Shown: positions 49,801 through 63,219 of the stretch, piece after piece | How the letters are laid out: each line of letters opens with the position of its first letter | Numbering within the stretch: the stretch's first letter is position 1 | Origin: Carallia brachiata | Lineage: Eukaryota > Streptophyta > Magnoliopsida > Malpighiales > Rhizophoraceae | Assembly (NCBI GenBank): GCA_021464245.1 | Contig: JADCRB010000001.1 | Coordinates: 1,767,715-1,831,714 of the forward strand | DNA length: 64,000 nucleotides | Reading direction: 5' to 3' | Notes under the pieces: model-generated | What the model was told of the DNA's origin: nothing | Seen by the model: the letters and a program-made list of their open reading frames with translations, nothing else | The model's database searches: none | Made by a program: the position numbers and the translations under genes

Positions 49801-52800
49801 ATATAAATATATGATAAGATTTCATAATTGATTGCACATTTTATGTTATATGTTGCATATTTTGTCGTTTTAAAAACACATTTATTAATTTTGAGTGAGA
49901 AATTTAAATTTTTTCTTAAAAAGAAAAGATTATTTTTCACTAATTGGAACCTATGCTCGGCTCTCCTCAAGTCCTCAGCCTGAATCTTCGACCCATGTAT
50001 ATTGTAATGGGAACTCAGTCAATAGATGATACTGGCCCATGAAGTGGAGTCTATAAAAAACGTGCAGCCACACCAGCCGAAAGAAGCAGCCAGAAAACAA
50101 AGCCATATGGCCGGAAAAGTCAGCAAGGCCCTTTTCTTGTTTTCTTTTTTTTTTTTTTTTTTTTTTTCAACGTATAATAGATGTGTATGCGTGCAGAAGA
50201 GACGACGAAGTTGATGCCCACACCACAAATATAGACTACTTAAACTTTGGGTCATTTGTCAACGGAGACCAATAAGAATGAATAAATAGCACAACCTTAA
50301 AGATTGTAACTTGGGACTTTATAATTGTTAAAGTGATAAAAATTATAGTATAGTAATAAATTTTAAATTTAATAATTATTGTGAATTTTTTACGATGAAA
50401 TCAAGTTCGGTCTTATTAATACTTAAATGAGGTATCTGTTCATTTAAAGACAATTCAATAAGATAATTTTAAATGAAATTATTGTGATCTCATTCTATAG
50501 ATCTAATAATTAACATATTTATATTAAATTTTTTATTGTTAAAAAATAAGTGCAAACTTATGTTTGTTTGGTTTGATAGAAAGTGGTAAGAAAGAAAAAA
50601 TAAAAAGTACATTAATAATATATATTAATAAAAATAATTATTAAAAAATTGTGAGAAAAATAAATAATAATTTGAAAAAAATAAAAATTAATTATTTAAA
50701 TTAATAAAAAATAAATAAAAAATTATTTTTTTCTCTTTTCTTTTCCTTTTCTTTTGCCATGATATTTCAAACAAAGTATATTACTGAGAAGATTCGAGAT
50801 ATGTCGGCTACAATGATGTCCTCTGTGGCTGTGGATAAGCTTCGTAAAGCATTTTTGGAGGCTAACTATGGGGGTGCCAATAATTGTACGCCAGTCTTTT
50901 TTGGTTCAATCATGCTTCCTCAATTCCACAAACGGCCGAGCTGCACAGTTTTTTGGTTTAATTAAATATTGGTGCTGCTTACGTTTGATAGCTGTCAAAT
51001 TTCAATTTTAGCGACTAAATAGGTGTTGGGGAACAAAGATTTCCGAACTTAAATCATGGTTGGCAACTAAATATCAGGTACCGAAAGTAGGCATTATTGT
51101 GCAAAACAAATCTTAAGAATGTTCATAGTTTGGAACACTAAAAGTTGCTTCTTTGTAAAAATAAAAGTAAGACAGTCTTATTATTATATAGCCACTCATT
51201 TTTTTATAAGGCACACATATGATCTTGAAACACACAAATTAATTTTATTATTTTTGTTTCAACTAGATCTTAGTTTGACATTTAGTCAACTTGTCAAATT
51301 ATAAAATCTCTTGGCATTAGTTTCTTGAGATTACCATGATTTTTATGGATAGCGTTTGTTCCGTCTTTGAAAAAAAATACGTGATATCAATTAAATTTAC
51401 GTAAACCTGATTAGGATGAATTAACCAATGCCCCCATATAATTTTCTAATTCGTACGTGGGTTTAATCAAAATAACAAAATCAAACGGGATAATTATTAG
51501 TCAAAAGCATTAATTAGAAAATGATGTATAATAGGAGGGAAAAAAAGTTAATGAAATAGTTTATTGGAAGCGGTGAATCTAAAAAGTATGCGAGTTAATT
51601 AGTGAAATGGAAGTATCAGCTTCTCAGGAAAACAAATAAATAAATAAATGGAAGTATCAGAGAATCTTTTTTCCACAGAATATCAAACAGTAAAACGTAG
51701 TGACTTAAGGCTAAGCTTTCATTGCTATAATTGGACACAGGAAAGAGAAAAAGGTAGACGATATTATTCCTCGTCATTTGCTTCACCCTTTGCCTTTTAT
51801 TGTAATAAGCAATATTTGGTGAAATTACTTAAATTTGATCAAAAAGATATAATTTATTAAATAATTAAATTTAAAAATAAATAAATAAATTATTAAATAT
51901 TATTAAATAAATTAAATGATCATGTTTTGATATTATTTAACAAAAAGTCATGCAGTAGAACTTAATTACATTTGGGCAATGATGCAAAGCTTGAATGCCT
52001 AATTCAATCATGCAACACCTTGGGTGGCGGCTGGTTATTGGCTACTATTAATAGGAAAATACTACGCCGACGCATATTATTTGTTACATAAAACACACAA
52101 TTAATCTCATAATTTATTTATTTTTTTAATTTTAATATTTTTTTATAATTAAATGACTAAATCTCTCATACTAATTTTGTATATATTATATGACTTTTTT
52201 AAATCTAATAAAGGCCTCCAGCTTGCACTCATTCGTTGAGAAGCTTCCTGGTTCTATTGAGATCAGAATAGTGACCTGATGGAATCACACAGGACTTTTA
52301 TTCTATCTATATTACCTTTAAGTCATACTCATGATTTCTTGTTGGCTTCCATTTCGTTTATAATATGAGTGCATTATTTGCTCGTGACAAAAATTGCAAT
52401 ATTAGCACAAAAAAACAATAAATCATATATTATTTTTTTGCCTGTCGGTATCCTTTTGATTCTTAGTTGCTAGAACTAAAAATTCCAACTACTCGGCTAC
52501 TACTAAAGCAGGAATATTAGGAGGGAACCATTTTTTTTTTTTTAAATACAAAGAATCTATTTTTGGTGGAATATATAGCAAAGAAAGAAAGACACTATGA
52601 TTCACAGAAATTCTCATTTCTTTATTGATCAAACATTTGCTTTCAAAAGGCATAAACCACTTTACAGTTACCTGGAGAAGGCAAAAAAAAAAAAAGGAAA
52701 CGAAGACGAAGAGGAAGACTCCAATTAATCCTGACTCAAACATGACTATCAAATAAAAAAAAAAAACCCTACCAATCTCATCCAAAGCAGAAATTAATTA

Positions 52801-52892
52801 AAACAGTGGAGCAGATGTAAAAGACTAAAATTTTTTTCATAAAATTTCAGACTGAAAATCTGCTAATAATCACAAATTTTAATTTTACATTA

Positions 52893-54298
52893 TTATTGGG
52901 AATTAGCAGGGTTTTCATCTCTACTATCACTACCTTGAGGGTGGTTTTCCAGGCTGTGGTGCTGCTCCAAGTTCATGGCTAAACCAACCCTGCTGCTGCT
53001 GCTGCCATTGTAAGCATTAACTCCGCCCAGCTGGATGCCCATATTGCTCTCTGACAGCACTCCCAGCCCCAGCTGTTGGGCTCCCACGCCCAGTCCCACC
53101 GGCTGCTGCACTATCATGGACCCCAACTGAACCGGGCTCGCCCGGCCCCCACCTGCAGCAAAACTCACTCTCTGCATGGATGTCACTCCAGCAGCAGCAG
53201 CTGCTGGAAAAGTCCACATGTGTGGTGGCTCCGGCATACTTCCTGATGATGTGGGGTTAGAAGCCGCCCCGCCTACTGGTAACATCCAGAATGCATTTCC
53301 ACCGTTTGTGGCGGCCGGCGCACTGCCCACATAGCTGGAGTTGGTAGCACTCGCTTGCCTAGCCGCAGAAATACCCGGTTCTTGATCTTGGACATTGCTG
53401 GATCTTACTGCTTGTTTATTGGGACTTATTGCATCTACTGTCTCGGTGCTTTGTTGCTGTGTTATTGTATCCTTGAAAAGATCTTCTCTGAAGGTCTTTC
53501 TCATGTAATTCTGATCGTCGGGGACGAGATTTTGGGATACAGCTGATGATGGTGGTGGTGGTGGTGGAAGCCTAACATTGCAGTAGTGTTGGAACCGACA
53601 ACTCTTCTAGTCTCACCTCCATTATTATTATTACTAGCAATATCATAGAAAGGCAGGCCGCTATGAAAAGACAGGGGGGCTGATTTTGATGCAGGAGCTG
53701 AGATAGTGGTGCCGCTGCTACGTAGCGACACATTAAGGGTAGAGAAATTGGCAGGAATGGTACCGGTTCCGGTGGCAGCAATTATGGCTGGTTCTGCTTG
53801 CTGGAGGAGCCATTCTATGGTTTCCCCGTCAGATTTGTGGCCTAACTCTCTGGTGAGCTGGAAGACGCGGGCAGCGCACAAGGCCGGCATGCGGATGCGG
53901 CGGCCACGGCCGTCGACCTTGGTGTGGCGGTCCTTGGAGGGCCTTTTGTTGGTTGTAGTGGTGGGTTTGGCGATAGAAGAATTTGGGGTAGGAGTGGAGT
54001 TAGAATTGTGGGCTACAGCAAGTTGGTTGGATATGGAGCCCATGAATGGGGCCTGACCACCCGGGTTAGCCGTACCCGTTGGGGTAGTAGAAGTAGACCC
54101 ATGGTGTTGTTGTTGCGGCTGCTGTTCTTGCTGTTGTTGTTGTGATGCTGGAATTTGAAGAGGGACTAGTTGCAGTGAGGCTGCTGCTGCTGCTGCTGAT
54201 TCTTGTTTTTGGCTGTGGTGTTGGTCTTTAGCAGCACTACCACCACTGCTGCGGCTTTGTTGGTTATTGCTCTGTGGCTCCACAATTAATTCCATCAT
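52893..54298 (-). CDS. Class I TCP transcription factor (TCP8/TCP14/TCP15-like), one-base frame break
   Basis: Nuclear TCP-domain regulator of cell growth, apparently single-exon, about 468 residues once the frame is corrected. The basic part of the TCP domain reads [20 protein letters not shown] and is followed by [20 protein letters not shown] and [20 protein letters not shown]. The short basic region identifies class I (PCF). Poly-Gln, poly-Ala and poly-His tracts flank the domain. The ORF could start at 54343, but that adds a Lys run encoded by a (CTT)n microsatellite; the Met pair at 54298/54295 before ELIVEPQ is the family-like start. The frame stops shortly after the His tract. The conserved continuation [16 protein letters not shown] is in another frame, starting near 53533. 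One extra C in the CCC at 53534-53536 would join them. Stop at 52893-52895. Confidence 0.9.
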
Positions 54299-54301
54299 CT
54301 G

Positions 54302-54331
54302 GTGTTTCTTCTTCTTCTTCTTCTTCTTCTT
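54302..54331. repeat. (CTT)n microsatellite at the TCP start
   Basis: Consecutive CTT triplets on the plus strand are read as a Lys run if the upstream Met at 54343 is used. This is why the downstream Met is preferred. Confidence 0.85.
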
Positions 54332-54627
54332 CTGCTTGTTCAAAAACCTAGAATTTTTACTTGATCTAAACCCATGATTTTTTTTTCTTGAAATCTCAAG
54401 TTTTCTTGGTCTTCAAGTTTCAATCAAGAAAATGAAATCCAAAATAATCTAAAAATAATATGACCATAAAATGATAAATAAAAAAATATTTATATGTGTA
54501 CATATATATAAAGGGAGAGACCTTGGGGATTTGGTCGCCAGAGGGTTTATGGTGATCCTCACTTCATCATCACTGGTAGTGCGTCTCAGCGTGGGGTTCT
54601 TCTTTTTCTCCCTTCTGCGTGACTGTT

Positions 54628-54665
54628 GTCTCTCTCTCTCTCTCTTTCTCTCTCTATCTCTCTTC
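54628..54665. repeat. (CT)n/(GA)n tract upstream of TCP
   Basis: TCTCTCTCTCTCTC on the plus strand (GAGA on the gene's strand), about 330 bases upstream of the TCP start codon. Such tracts are common in plant 5' UTRs and promoters and can bind BPC/GAGA factors; a regulatory role here is only inferred. Confidence 0.5.
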
Positions 54666-54719
54666 TCGGAAGAGAGAGAAGTGGGCGAGCAAAAGGGCCA
54701 ATAAAGCTAAGGAGAATCA

Positions 54720-57700
54720 GTCTAGCTGGGCCTGTAAAAAAAATGCACCCAGTGCCCCACTCGTGGGGTCTCTATGTTTGTGTGAGATAAAAGAATGTTA
54801 ATATTGACGGATTGGATTGGATTTCAATTAAGTACATTGGATTTTGCTTCGTAGATTTTTATCCACTGGCTTACACATAACACACTTGTTTTTCCAAAAG
54901 AAATAAAAAATTTATTGTTGAAAGCAATTGCATTATAATAGTGTTGGGATAGACTTTTTGGGCATGAAATGTTTGAAAAAGTTGAGGAATAGAAAAAAAA
55001 AAAAAAAAAACCATCTCAATCAAAGTTTTAAAAACCCCACCAATTGATTGATCAATTAGGTCCATCTAGTCTTTCTTTTGGCCCCTCTTATACCTATCCA
55101 TATACTATCCTCCATTCATTTGCTTCCCTTTCTCATCCTAATTTTCATTGATAATGACAATCATAGTGGCGCTAATCAATTCCCAACAACCCTCACTTCT
55201 AGCCATATGTAGCTCTTATTTAATTTAACTTTTTACATAAATATAAGATGTCTTCGTGTATATGTACAATAATAATAATACGCATTGCACCCATGTGGGC
55301 ATGCATACATATAATTACTCGGAATGTCTCATCCGTCACACAATACAGTCATGTAACGTAATTTAATGTACACGAGCTAACTGCAATAATATTGCTTGCT
55401 TATTGGTGTCTCGTACGTATATTTTTCAGTATGTTTTTGTCTGTACAGCGAAACTGTCAAAAGAGCATGGGTCTTCTTCTTATTGGTTGCAGAGACTGCA
55501 ATAGAGTGAGTCCTTAAATACTGGTGATATGAAATTCACCCCCAGGGTCCCCCCCCCCCCCTCTTCAGACTCAGACTCTGAGGCCGCAGAACTGAGACCC
55601 TGCCCCAATCTGCGCCCTTTCTCTGTCTGGTTTCAGTCTCCACAAATATGAAACACACAAGTGTCTTGCATTAGGCAAGTGAACTTGGTTGAACAAATAT
55701 GTTTAAAAAATACATAAAAATCATACAGTTAATTTAACTGTATTTAATAATTTATTTATTTTTATCTTTTAAAATTTAATATATTTTTTACAATCTAATG
55801 ATCTAAATTATTATATGTTTACCATATTTTATTTATAAGTGCTCGTAAAATATTTTTCGTGCATAATCTTTGGGTTAACGCTGAACACCCAATTTTGCAG
55901 TGAGTCTTTTTTTTTTTCATTTTTTTAACATCTAAGCAAAAGAAATTGACTGATAGTAACTAATGTAAATGACCCATTTTTAAGTCAAATAGTTTTGTGC
56001 ATGCCATCCTTGCACTCAGTGCTTCCCCAAGGTCAGTAACTAAAACCCAGTCAAATTAGTAAATTTTCACGAACAAATAGCAAAAGCAGATCTAGTGCGT
56101 ACACAATTGGGGCACTTGTCCACTACTACAAATACCACCAGGAGGTGAAAAGAGGGAACTGAGATTGGAAGGACAAGTAACATGGCCATAATGGTGTACA
56201 TTCAAGGAGAAGCCATAGACAGCTCAGATGAGCATCTAATGGACTACGACAGCTCATCCCCAGCATAGGCCCACTTCACATTACATTACCCACTTTCCTT
56301 GTTTCCTTTTCTTTTTCTGTGTTTTAACTGTTTGGGTTTTTGTTTGCTCTGATGCAAACTTTCAAACCAGAATTAATATTATGCATCATATATCAAAGGT
56401 TCCCATTGAAGAAGGGCAACTAGCAAGCCATCATCATCAGCCAGTCAACTCCATCTCTCTGGCGTTACTTTCCTTTCTTGCAAAGCCTTCCTAACTTTTG
56501 GTTGTGGAGCACATTTGACGAGGTCAAATAGTCCCCAACAACACATCCCCCTATGTATGAGTAAAGTTTCTCCAGCTCACTTATACATGGGCTATGTCGG
56601 AGTCGGACTACTAAATCGTAGTCTTTATTTTTTTTTTTTAAATTCTATGCATAAAGCTGTAGAAGAATCCATTAAAAAATTTTAAATAATTTCATAACTT
56701 AAAAAAAAATGAAATAAAATGGAATAGTTTGTATTCGAAGGGTAGTTTACTGATAATTCGATATATTTTTTCTGCATTGACCTGAATTTAAATTTTCTTA
56801 CTGTCGTCCGCTCTGATTAAATAGGAATTTATTTTGAGGCGTAGTATTGACTATCAGACTCGATAATAAAAAAGACAGGATGTGGAGAAGGCACATTCAA
56901 ATTTAATAATATTCAGATAATAAGTCTTTTATATGTAGGAGGTTGAATAAGACTTTCAACGATTTAAAATCGGTCTCGACCCATTGATACTATAATTAAC
57001 ATACATGATAATATTTTTTTCTTTTTTGATAAAAAAAATAGAATTATTTGATGTATCGTTACATTATTTTTTCTTTGTCTGATTAACCAAGAATTTATAT
57101 GTATGTATATATATCTTTCCTTTTTTTGTAATTTGTACTAAGGTTCTTCGCCGTGAAATTTTACCTTTAAAAAAAAAAAAAAAAAAGATGTGACAAGCAT
57201 CCACCAAATATGGGGGTGTTTAATGGTAGCTGCCAGTGCTAATATTCAAATCGTGCTGCAAACTGGGGAGATTGTCTTAATTGTACAAAGCTGCTTTGGC
57301 CCATTTGGGGTAGATATTTTTTCGGTGGCGGCCAGCTTTTTAAAGGGCTTTTTATAATCAAAATCTTTGTCCAGGAACGAAAATACAAACAAGCGTAACT
57401 ATTAGTTTATGAAGATCAAAATTGATAGTGGTGGGTGTCTAGTCTGAGTAATAGGGTGTGTCCTCACTGTTTTGGCTGGGGGTTCAGAACTTTTATTTTG
57501 ACACACTCCTTTCTCTCTTTTCTCAACACTTCAAGTGGATTTTATTTAGTCAATTGAGCTAAACAGATAAAAACAAATCGAAAATTGATTTCTTCGACGC
57601 TGATTCACAAAATTGAATAAGTTAAGCGATTTCTCTTCGTACATTTGAAAAAAAAAAAATTTCATATTCCCTTGGGCCCTTGCAGTCGTAGAGCCATGAT

Positions 57701-59070
57701 TGGCCCCATCCCATCATCTTGCCGACGATATTAATTGACGGACGGTGGGTGAAATAAAAGACTGCCCTCGTGATTCTGTAACTGCCAATGCCATCCACTC
57801 AAGTTGTTTATATTAATTTTTTTCATATTAATTGACTCCAATTTTATTTCAAATAATATTTAAATAATTATATAATTTATATTTAATAATATTTAATAAT
57901 TTATTTATTTATTTATTTATTTATTCAATTATTTATATCACTGAAAACCATTTACTTCAAAAATCCTACGAAATATATATCTTCCTTCTTTTACCCCATT
58001 ACTTTCTAATTTCTATTACCAATCAAATTGTTCCTAATAATGAACCATTCTATTATCTTTAGTACGGAATGATACGACACTTCGCGAGAAAATAACATGT
58101 TTTTACCCCCACTCCCAAGAACAGAATTGGTTTAGACGCTTAAAATTTGAGGGTTTATTCTGATAAAAAAAATAATAATAATTTATAAGGAGTTCTATCG
58201 GATATACAAAGAGAGAAGATATAAAATTGGTAGGGGTTAAACCTCTTACCTGATAATTAAGAAGCACTCTCCTCAATCACTCAAAAAAAAAAAAAACTCC
58301 AAAAAAGTTTTTTTTGAGGGGTTTATAATAATAATGGGCCTCTGAGGAACCATTCAAGTAAAATTTTGGGGACCACGAGGCCATGGACCACTAAACCTAA
58401 AGATTGAAGATTGCTGCTCCCCTTCAGCTCCATTTGGAGAGGGCATATTGTAACAAATATAGATTTTGAGGGCTTCACCATTCTTTTGTTTGGTTGAACA
58501 GCAGAGCTTCACCATTCTAAATAGAGAAAAGTTAGTACAATAAATTAATGTATCTGTGTTTCTATGCTTTAGTTTTGTAGAAGATAAAAGAAACAAATAG
58601 TTCTTATTCGTGGCGCAATATATATAGATTTAAGTATCGATTTAGAAGTAGTAGATGAACTCAACAAACCAATTCTCTAATTGACAAACTTAGCACACAA
58701 TCATCAACAAATAATTCAAAAATAAAAGATAAAACAGAGATGGCTACTGATGCACATAATTCGAAATTAAAGGTCTGTATATTAATGTGAACGTTTTCCA
58801 GTCTCTAGTGGAAAGCTTTGGACATTAACATTAATGGGTTTTCCCCCCCATTTTTACAAAGTCTAATGTAAGTGTATAACCTTAATCTGGCATTTTGACA
58901 TATGCCCCACAAAAATTTTTCAACACTAACAGGAAAATTGTATCTCTTATTTGGAAGGCAGGACGATTTGTCTTTGAAGAAGCTATGGTACAATTCAGAA
59001 GTCCAAACTTGTAATCAAGTCTAAGAGGACAGAATGCCAAAGAATGCGTGTTCTGAAGGAAAATCCGGTG
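54720..59070. other. Intergenic DNA between TCP and invertase, no gene seen
   Basis: AT-rich, with a C run near 55549-55561, a (TTTA)n microsatellite near 57898-57924 and several long A/T runs. The minus-strand ORFs near 54871, 58354 and 58805 have unlikely composition. The last few hundred bases should include the invertase 3' UTR. Confidence 0.45.
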
Positions 59071-59075
59071 CTTTT

Positions 59076-62000
59076 TTAGCCATTATTTTGTTCGCTTGCA
59101 CCTTCAGCAAGTCCAGAAGATGAACGCTTGATCACTGGTTTTATTTGCCTGTCCTCTTCTAAAGAAATCATTCCCAGATGTGAAGGATCCTCCAGCATCA
59201 TCTTTGCAACCAAGTAACCAGCAATAGACCATGTCTGGTATTTCCTTGCCTGTTTACCAATGAATCTCCCGAGTTTCCCATCGTAATATTCTGGCCAGCT
59301 ATCTTTTAGCAGACGGGTCTCAGCAAGATCAATTGCTCGTCTTGCAATTTGGGGTCGTCCCGTTTTGATGCATGCAGCCGTTAGCAACCACAGAAGCACT
59401 GCGTTTTATATAAGAAAGCGGAAACAGTGTGGCAAAAAACAGAAACATTACAAGATATCGTAATTATTTATTCAACAGAGTAGTCTCCAATAGCAGCACC
59501 ATACTTGATTCAGAAAAATGGGGGCCAGCTTGGAACGGTAACCCTTGAGAAGGGGAAGTAGTTCTAAAGAAATGCCTACAAAAGCGATTGCGAATTTAAA
59601 CTGTGGATTGCTTAGTCCCAGTTCGGAAGCTTATTTTTTGACCAGTGAAGCTTGAAAAGCTAATGATCCTACCATTAAGTTTAAGAATTCACTAACCATG
59701 GTTAACAGGTAAAGAGTGGAAGCAGACATGCAGTTTATAACATTGTGGTATTCCTTGTCTAATAGCTTCGCTATTCTACAAACATCTGCAGTTTCAAGTT
59801 CAATGGTTTAACTAATAAGTTATAGACACCAGATAATGTCCTTGCAGGTGAAAATAGTGTATTGAATTGGAGTCTGTTGGTCTCATATGGAGCCAGTGAA
59901 CTTAGAAGAGAAAAAGAACACAAACCTGGCCAAGATCCTCCATTGTGGTAACTCCATCTCGTATTCTTGGGATCACAACCAGTTACAATTCGCCAATCAT
60001 GACTTTCTATTGCAGGGTAACATATTTTCAGAGGCATTTCTCCAACCAGCTCCTCCCAACGAGACTCGATAAGATCCATGATAGCCATTGATTGCTCAGG
60101 AGTTGCAAGAGAAGCAAGAATGGCAACACAATTACCTAAAGCAAACCAACGAAAATCCATCCTTGCAGGGCTAACGTTACCAATGAAATAGCCACCATGT
60201 GTTGGCATAAAATCGAACACCCAATCAGGGATTGAATCAGGAATAACATTGAACTTATTTACTGCAGTATGGGAGTATTCCTCAGTTTTATATCTGTATA
60301 TGTCATTTAGCTGTTGAAAGTCAAGCCAGAAGTAATTTCTTATGTGATAACTCAATGCGTGCAAACGTTTCATGATCCTCTCTATAAATTCTTTTCCTTC
60401 AGCATCATGTTTCAACATTGAACAAGCACATTTCAAGGCCATAAAAAAAAGTGCTTGAATTTCAATGTGATAACCATAAATTCCCTGTAAAATACATCAA
60501 TGATGTTAAAAGCTGCATACAAGTCAATACGAATCAAATGCATGCGAGACATGAAGATTCATCTTCCGAAGACAAAGGAATTAAATTGAGAATTCTGTGC
60601 TTAAAAAATACAAAGTAAGTCTATCAATGCACAGATTGCTTGCCTGCAATGCAAGCAATAACATTAGCCATTTTTATCTTTTTTTTGCATGCATTGAGTG
60701 TGAGGCAGGCCAGATTATGGCAATTTTGTTTTTACAAGAATGTCATTTCATATAACAGCATAGGCTTAGTCAAAGACAGGCAACAGATTACAACGTTGAC
60801 TTTAAATTGGATGACAATAAAGCCAAAGAATATAAGATCATGTAGTCTCAATATGCAATTATATGGTAACATTTTGCTCTCCACCAAATTCAGCCCTCCT
60901 GTTTATAGGGAAGGGAGATGGGGACCTGATTAGCAATCAGAAGATTAGGACAGGAATTTATTCCACCAAAAACACAAAACGGAACAATATCTTCCTATCC
61001 ATCATGAATGCTACTTTACATATTTTATACTCCAAAGAACAATTAATTAATGAAACCACACAATAGTTGCATATTTAATAAACTATGTTATGCCGAGCTT
61101 CAATACCCACATTGCTAAGTGAATAAAAGCACCCCAAAATTCAGAGAGACCAGGATCAAGCCTAAACACTCATAGAACGAGAGAAGAGACAATGATTGCA
61201 TACCATTCTGCGATCAATCATAGAGCACCCATCGGCACAGAGAAGCGTTGGGAATGTATCGAACCCCTCTGATAAGCACAGAGTTAATATGAGCCTGATC
61301 CCCTTTTGACACTCTGGTGTCTCTGCTAAAGTTAAATCCCCCGTAGACTTTGTATACGCACGAAGCAGAATGATCCACCAGAAACCAGAGTCAACTGGAG
61401 CAACCCTTCCAATAGCACTCTCACCAAAATCTGCAACTACAGTGTCTGTCTTTCGGATAGGATCATGCAGAACTTTAAAGCTAGCCGGCATTACCCCTTC
61501 CCCTAGCTTGAACCGGTCTATCCTTTTTTCCCACCCTTGAAGTTTTAGTGTCTTCAACAGGAAATTCTTAACTATGTCAGGTTCACCATTCATCAGAAAA
61601 GCCAGGCACTGGGCACAAAATCTCGCACAAAGACCTATGAGAAGGAAAAAGAAGGATAAGGAAAAGAAGATAAAAACAAATAATGAATATTCAACCATAT
61701 GTTGAAATTCCTTCAACTTGAACCACAAAACTAAGAATTTATGCAAATTACGGCACCTCGTCTCCAAAATTCATGCCATTCACGCTATCATTTAATGGCC
61801 ATCCTCAGCATTTGCTTCAAAGCAGTTGCTGGGTCGCAATTACATACACTTTGTGCAATGTTCCTATCTTGATTTTTTGTTTTCTAGGACATTTTCATAT
61901 AGTGAACAAGACAGTGAAATCACAAAGAGAGATGGAAATCAAACCTCACAACTCACGACGCATAGACAACAAAATACAAATTAAATCAGCAAGAAATGCT

Positions 62001-62463
62001 ACAAAGCGTAATGCCCGATTCATCATAGTATTGGCAAAAACTGTAAAGATCATTAAATTTTGCTCAATAGAATAACCTGATCATAGTTCAAAACTTCCTC
62101 CGAGGCATGGTCAATTGCTGCAATAGTGCCAACCGGTTGGCCTCTAAAGTAGACAATAGAACGCCTCAATGCTTCCCAGGCATCAGCTACCATAGGATGG
62201 GGCTCAAACGAGTTGCGAGCTGATGAGGCCGGTGTGTTCAACGCGGACCTGTACCCAGGCGAATACGAGATCTCAAAGCTGTCGTGGCCTCCTCTTGGGA
62301 GTCCAATAGAGAGTTCACTAAAAGACCTCTCATCAAACGAACTCTTCCTTTCTATCTTGAGCCTCGGCTTGTCGAGCAGCCGAGAGAGATCGAAATCATC
62401 TGTTTCATTGAACGAGCATGTGGAGCTCACTTTCTTAAGCCCCATCTCTTTATGTCCATCCAT
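59076..62463 (-). CDS. CINV: Alkaline/neutral invertase (GH100, CINV1-like), one-base frame break
   Basis: Cytosolic enzyme that hydrolyses sucrose to glucose and fructose at neutral pH. Four exons: 62463-62077, 61634-61204, 60484-59926, 59398-59076, about 566 residues (Arabidopsis CINV1 is 551). No transit peptide is evident, consistent with the cytosolic clade. Family blocks include [35 protein letters not shown], the VDSGFWW block (Asp about 211, candidate nucleophile/acid), [50 protein letters not shown] (Glu about 433, the other candidate catalytic residue) and [20 protein letters not shown]. Exon 2 is 431 bases between two phase-0 junctions and shifts frame at 61605-61606, where CC replaces an expected CCC in the codons for SAL. 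Exons 1, 3 and 4 are intact. Confidence 0.94.
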
Positions 62464-62478
62464 TTTTGTGCAGTCTTT

Positions 62479-63056
62479 CTGCCCTTAAAAATATGCACAC
62501 TACTTTGTCTCTATCGCCAGTGAGAAGACAAAATTTCAGGACGAACATATCAAAGGTGAAACGAATAAGCAATATTTAACAATATAAAAGCTTCAGTAAG
62601 ATTGAATTATAGAGAGCCATCAGGCTCTATAAGACTAAAACAGAGACAGTTTTACGCATGAGCAATGAAGTTAACTAAGATAGCCTAAAAAAATGGGACA
62701 AAACCCGAAAAAGAAAGTTGCTCACACCTTGAAAAATTCAAATGGAACGCACCCATTATATAGAATCCAGAACAAACTACATACATTATGCCTGAATATC
62801 TATACCAATTTCAATTAAAAGCTAATAAGAAGAATTGAGCTTGAAATTGTAAAACAAAATATCGTGAACCAATATCACTGAAATTGTACACAAAATTGAT
62901 GAATAACGCATTCAAGAGGATCCCAAATGATTGTTTTAAGAAAAAACTAAAGGGGTCGAATTTAGCTAAAAAATGGGGAAGAAGCTCAGATCTAAAGGCT
63001 TCAATGTTGGGGAAAAAAATTTTCCAGAGGGAGAGAAAGACCACCAAAGAGCACAC
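62479..63056 (-). other. Probable 5' UTR intron of the invertase gene
   Basis: A donor TCTCAG|GTGTGC lies at 63057/63056 and an acceptor GGGCAG|AAAG at 62479/62478, only 15 bases upstream of the ATG at 62463. Leader introns are common in plant neutral invertase genes. There is no coding sequence inside. Confidence 0.5.
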
Positions 63057-63200
63057 CTGAGAACGGCGTCAATGAAGGAGAGAGAAAGAGAGGGAGAGAG
63101 TCGCCGGCGGGACGTAAACGGCGATGTCGCCGGCAGGGGTCGACGAAGTGAGGGAAAGAGAAAGAAGAAAAGAAAGAAGATCATGGCTGTGAGTGCTCTA

Positions 63201-63208
63201 TATTTATA
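63201..63208 (-). promoter_or_regulatory. TATA box of the invertase promoter
   Basis: TATAAATA on the minus strand. It would place transcription start about 30 bases downstream, near 63175, in front of the GA/CT-rich leader and its probable intron. Confidence 0.55.
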
Positions 63209-63219
63209 TTTGGGCTGAA

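Larger units (their letters stand above)
41650..52880. other. Large AT-rich intergenic region between FANCM and TCP
   Basis: About 11 kb with no convincing gene. Small ORFs at 42701-43003, 44216-44404, 50759-50965 and 51648-51860 have no recognised domain or conserved neighbourhood. A less AT-rich patch at 44100-44400, with a GTGCGTGCGTGCG run, looks like a promoter or 5' UTR but leads into no identifiable gene. The region holds a MITE (42243-42452), direct repeats (46590-48690), a duplicated block (47557-47805) and a tandem array (48655-49800). Confidence 0.45.

Noticed and set aside
53706..54145. Plus-strand ORFs of 116 and 73 codons
   Set aside because: They are shadows of the TCP-domain coding strand.
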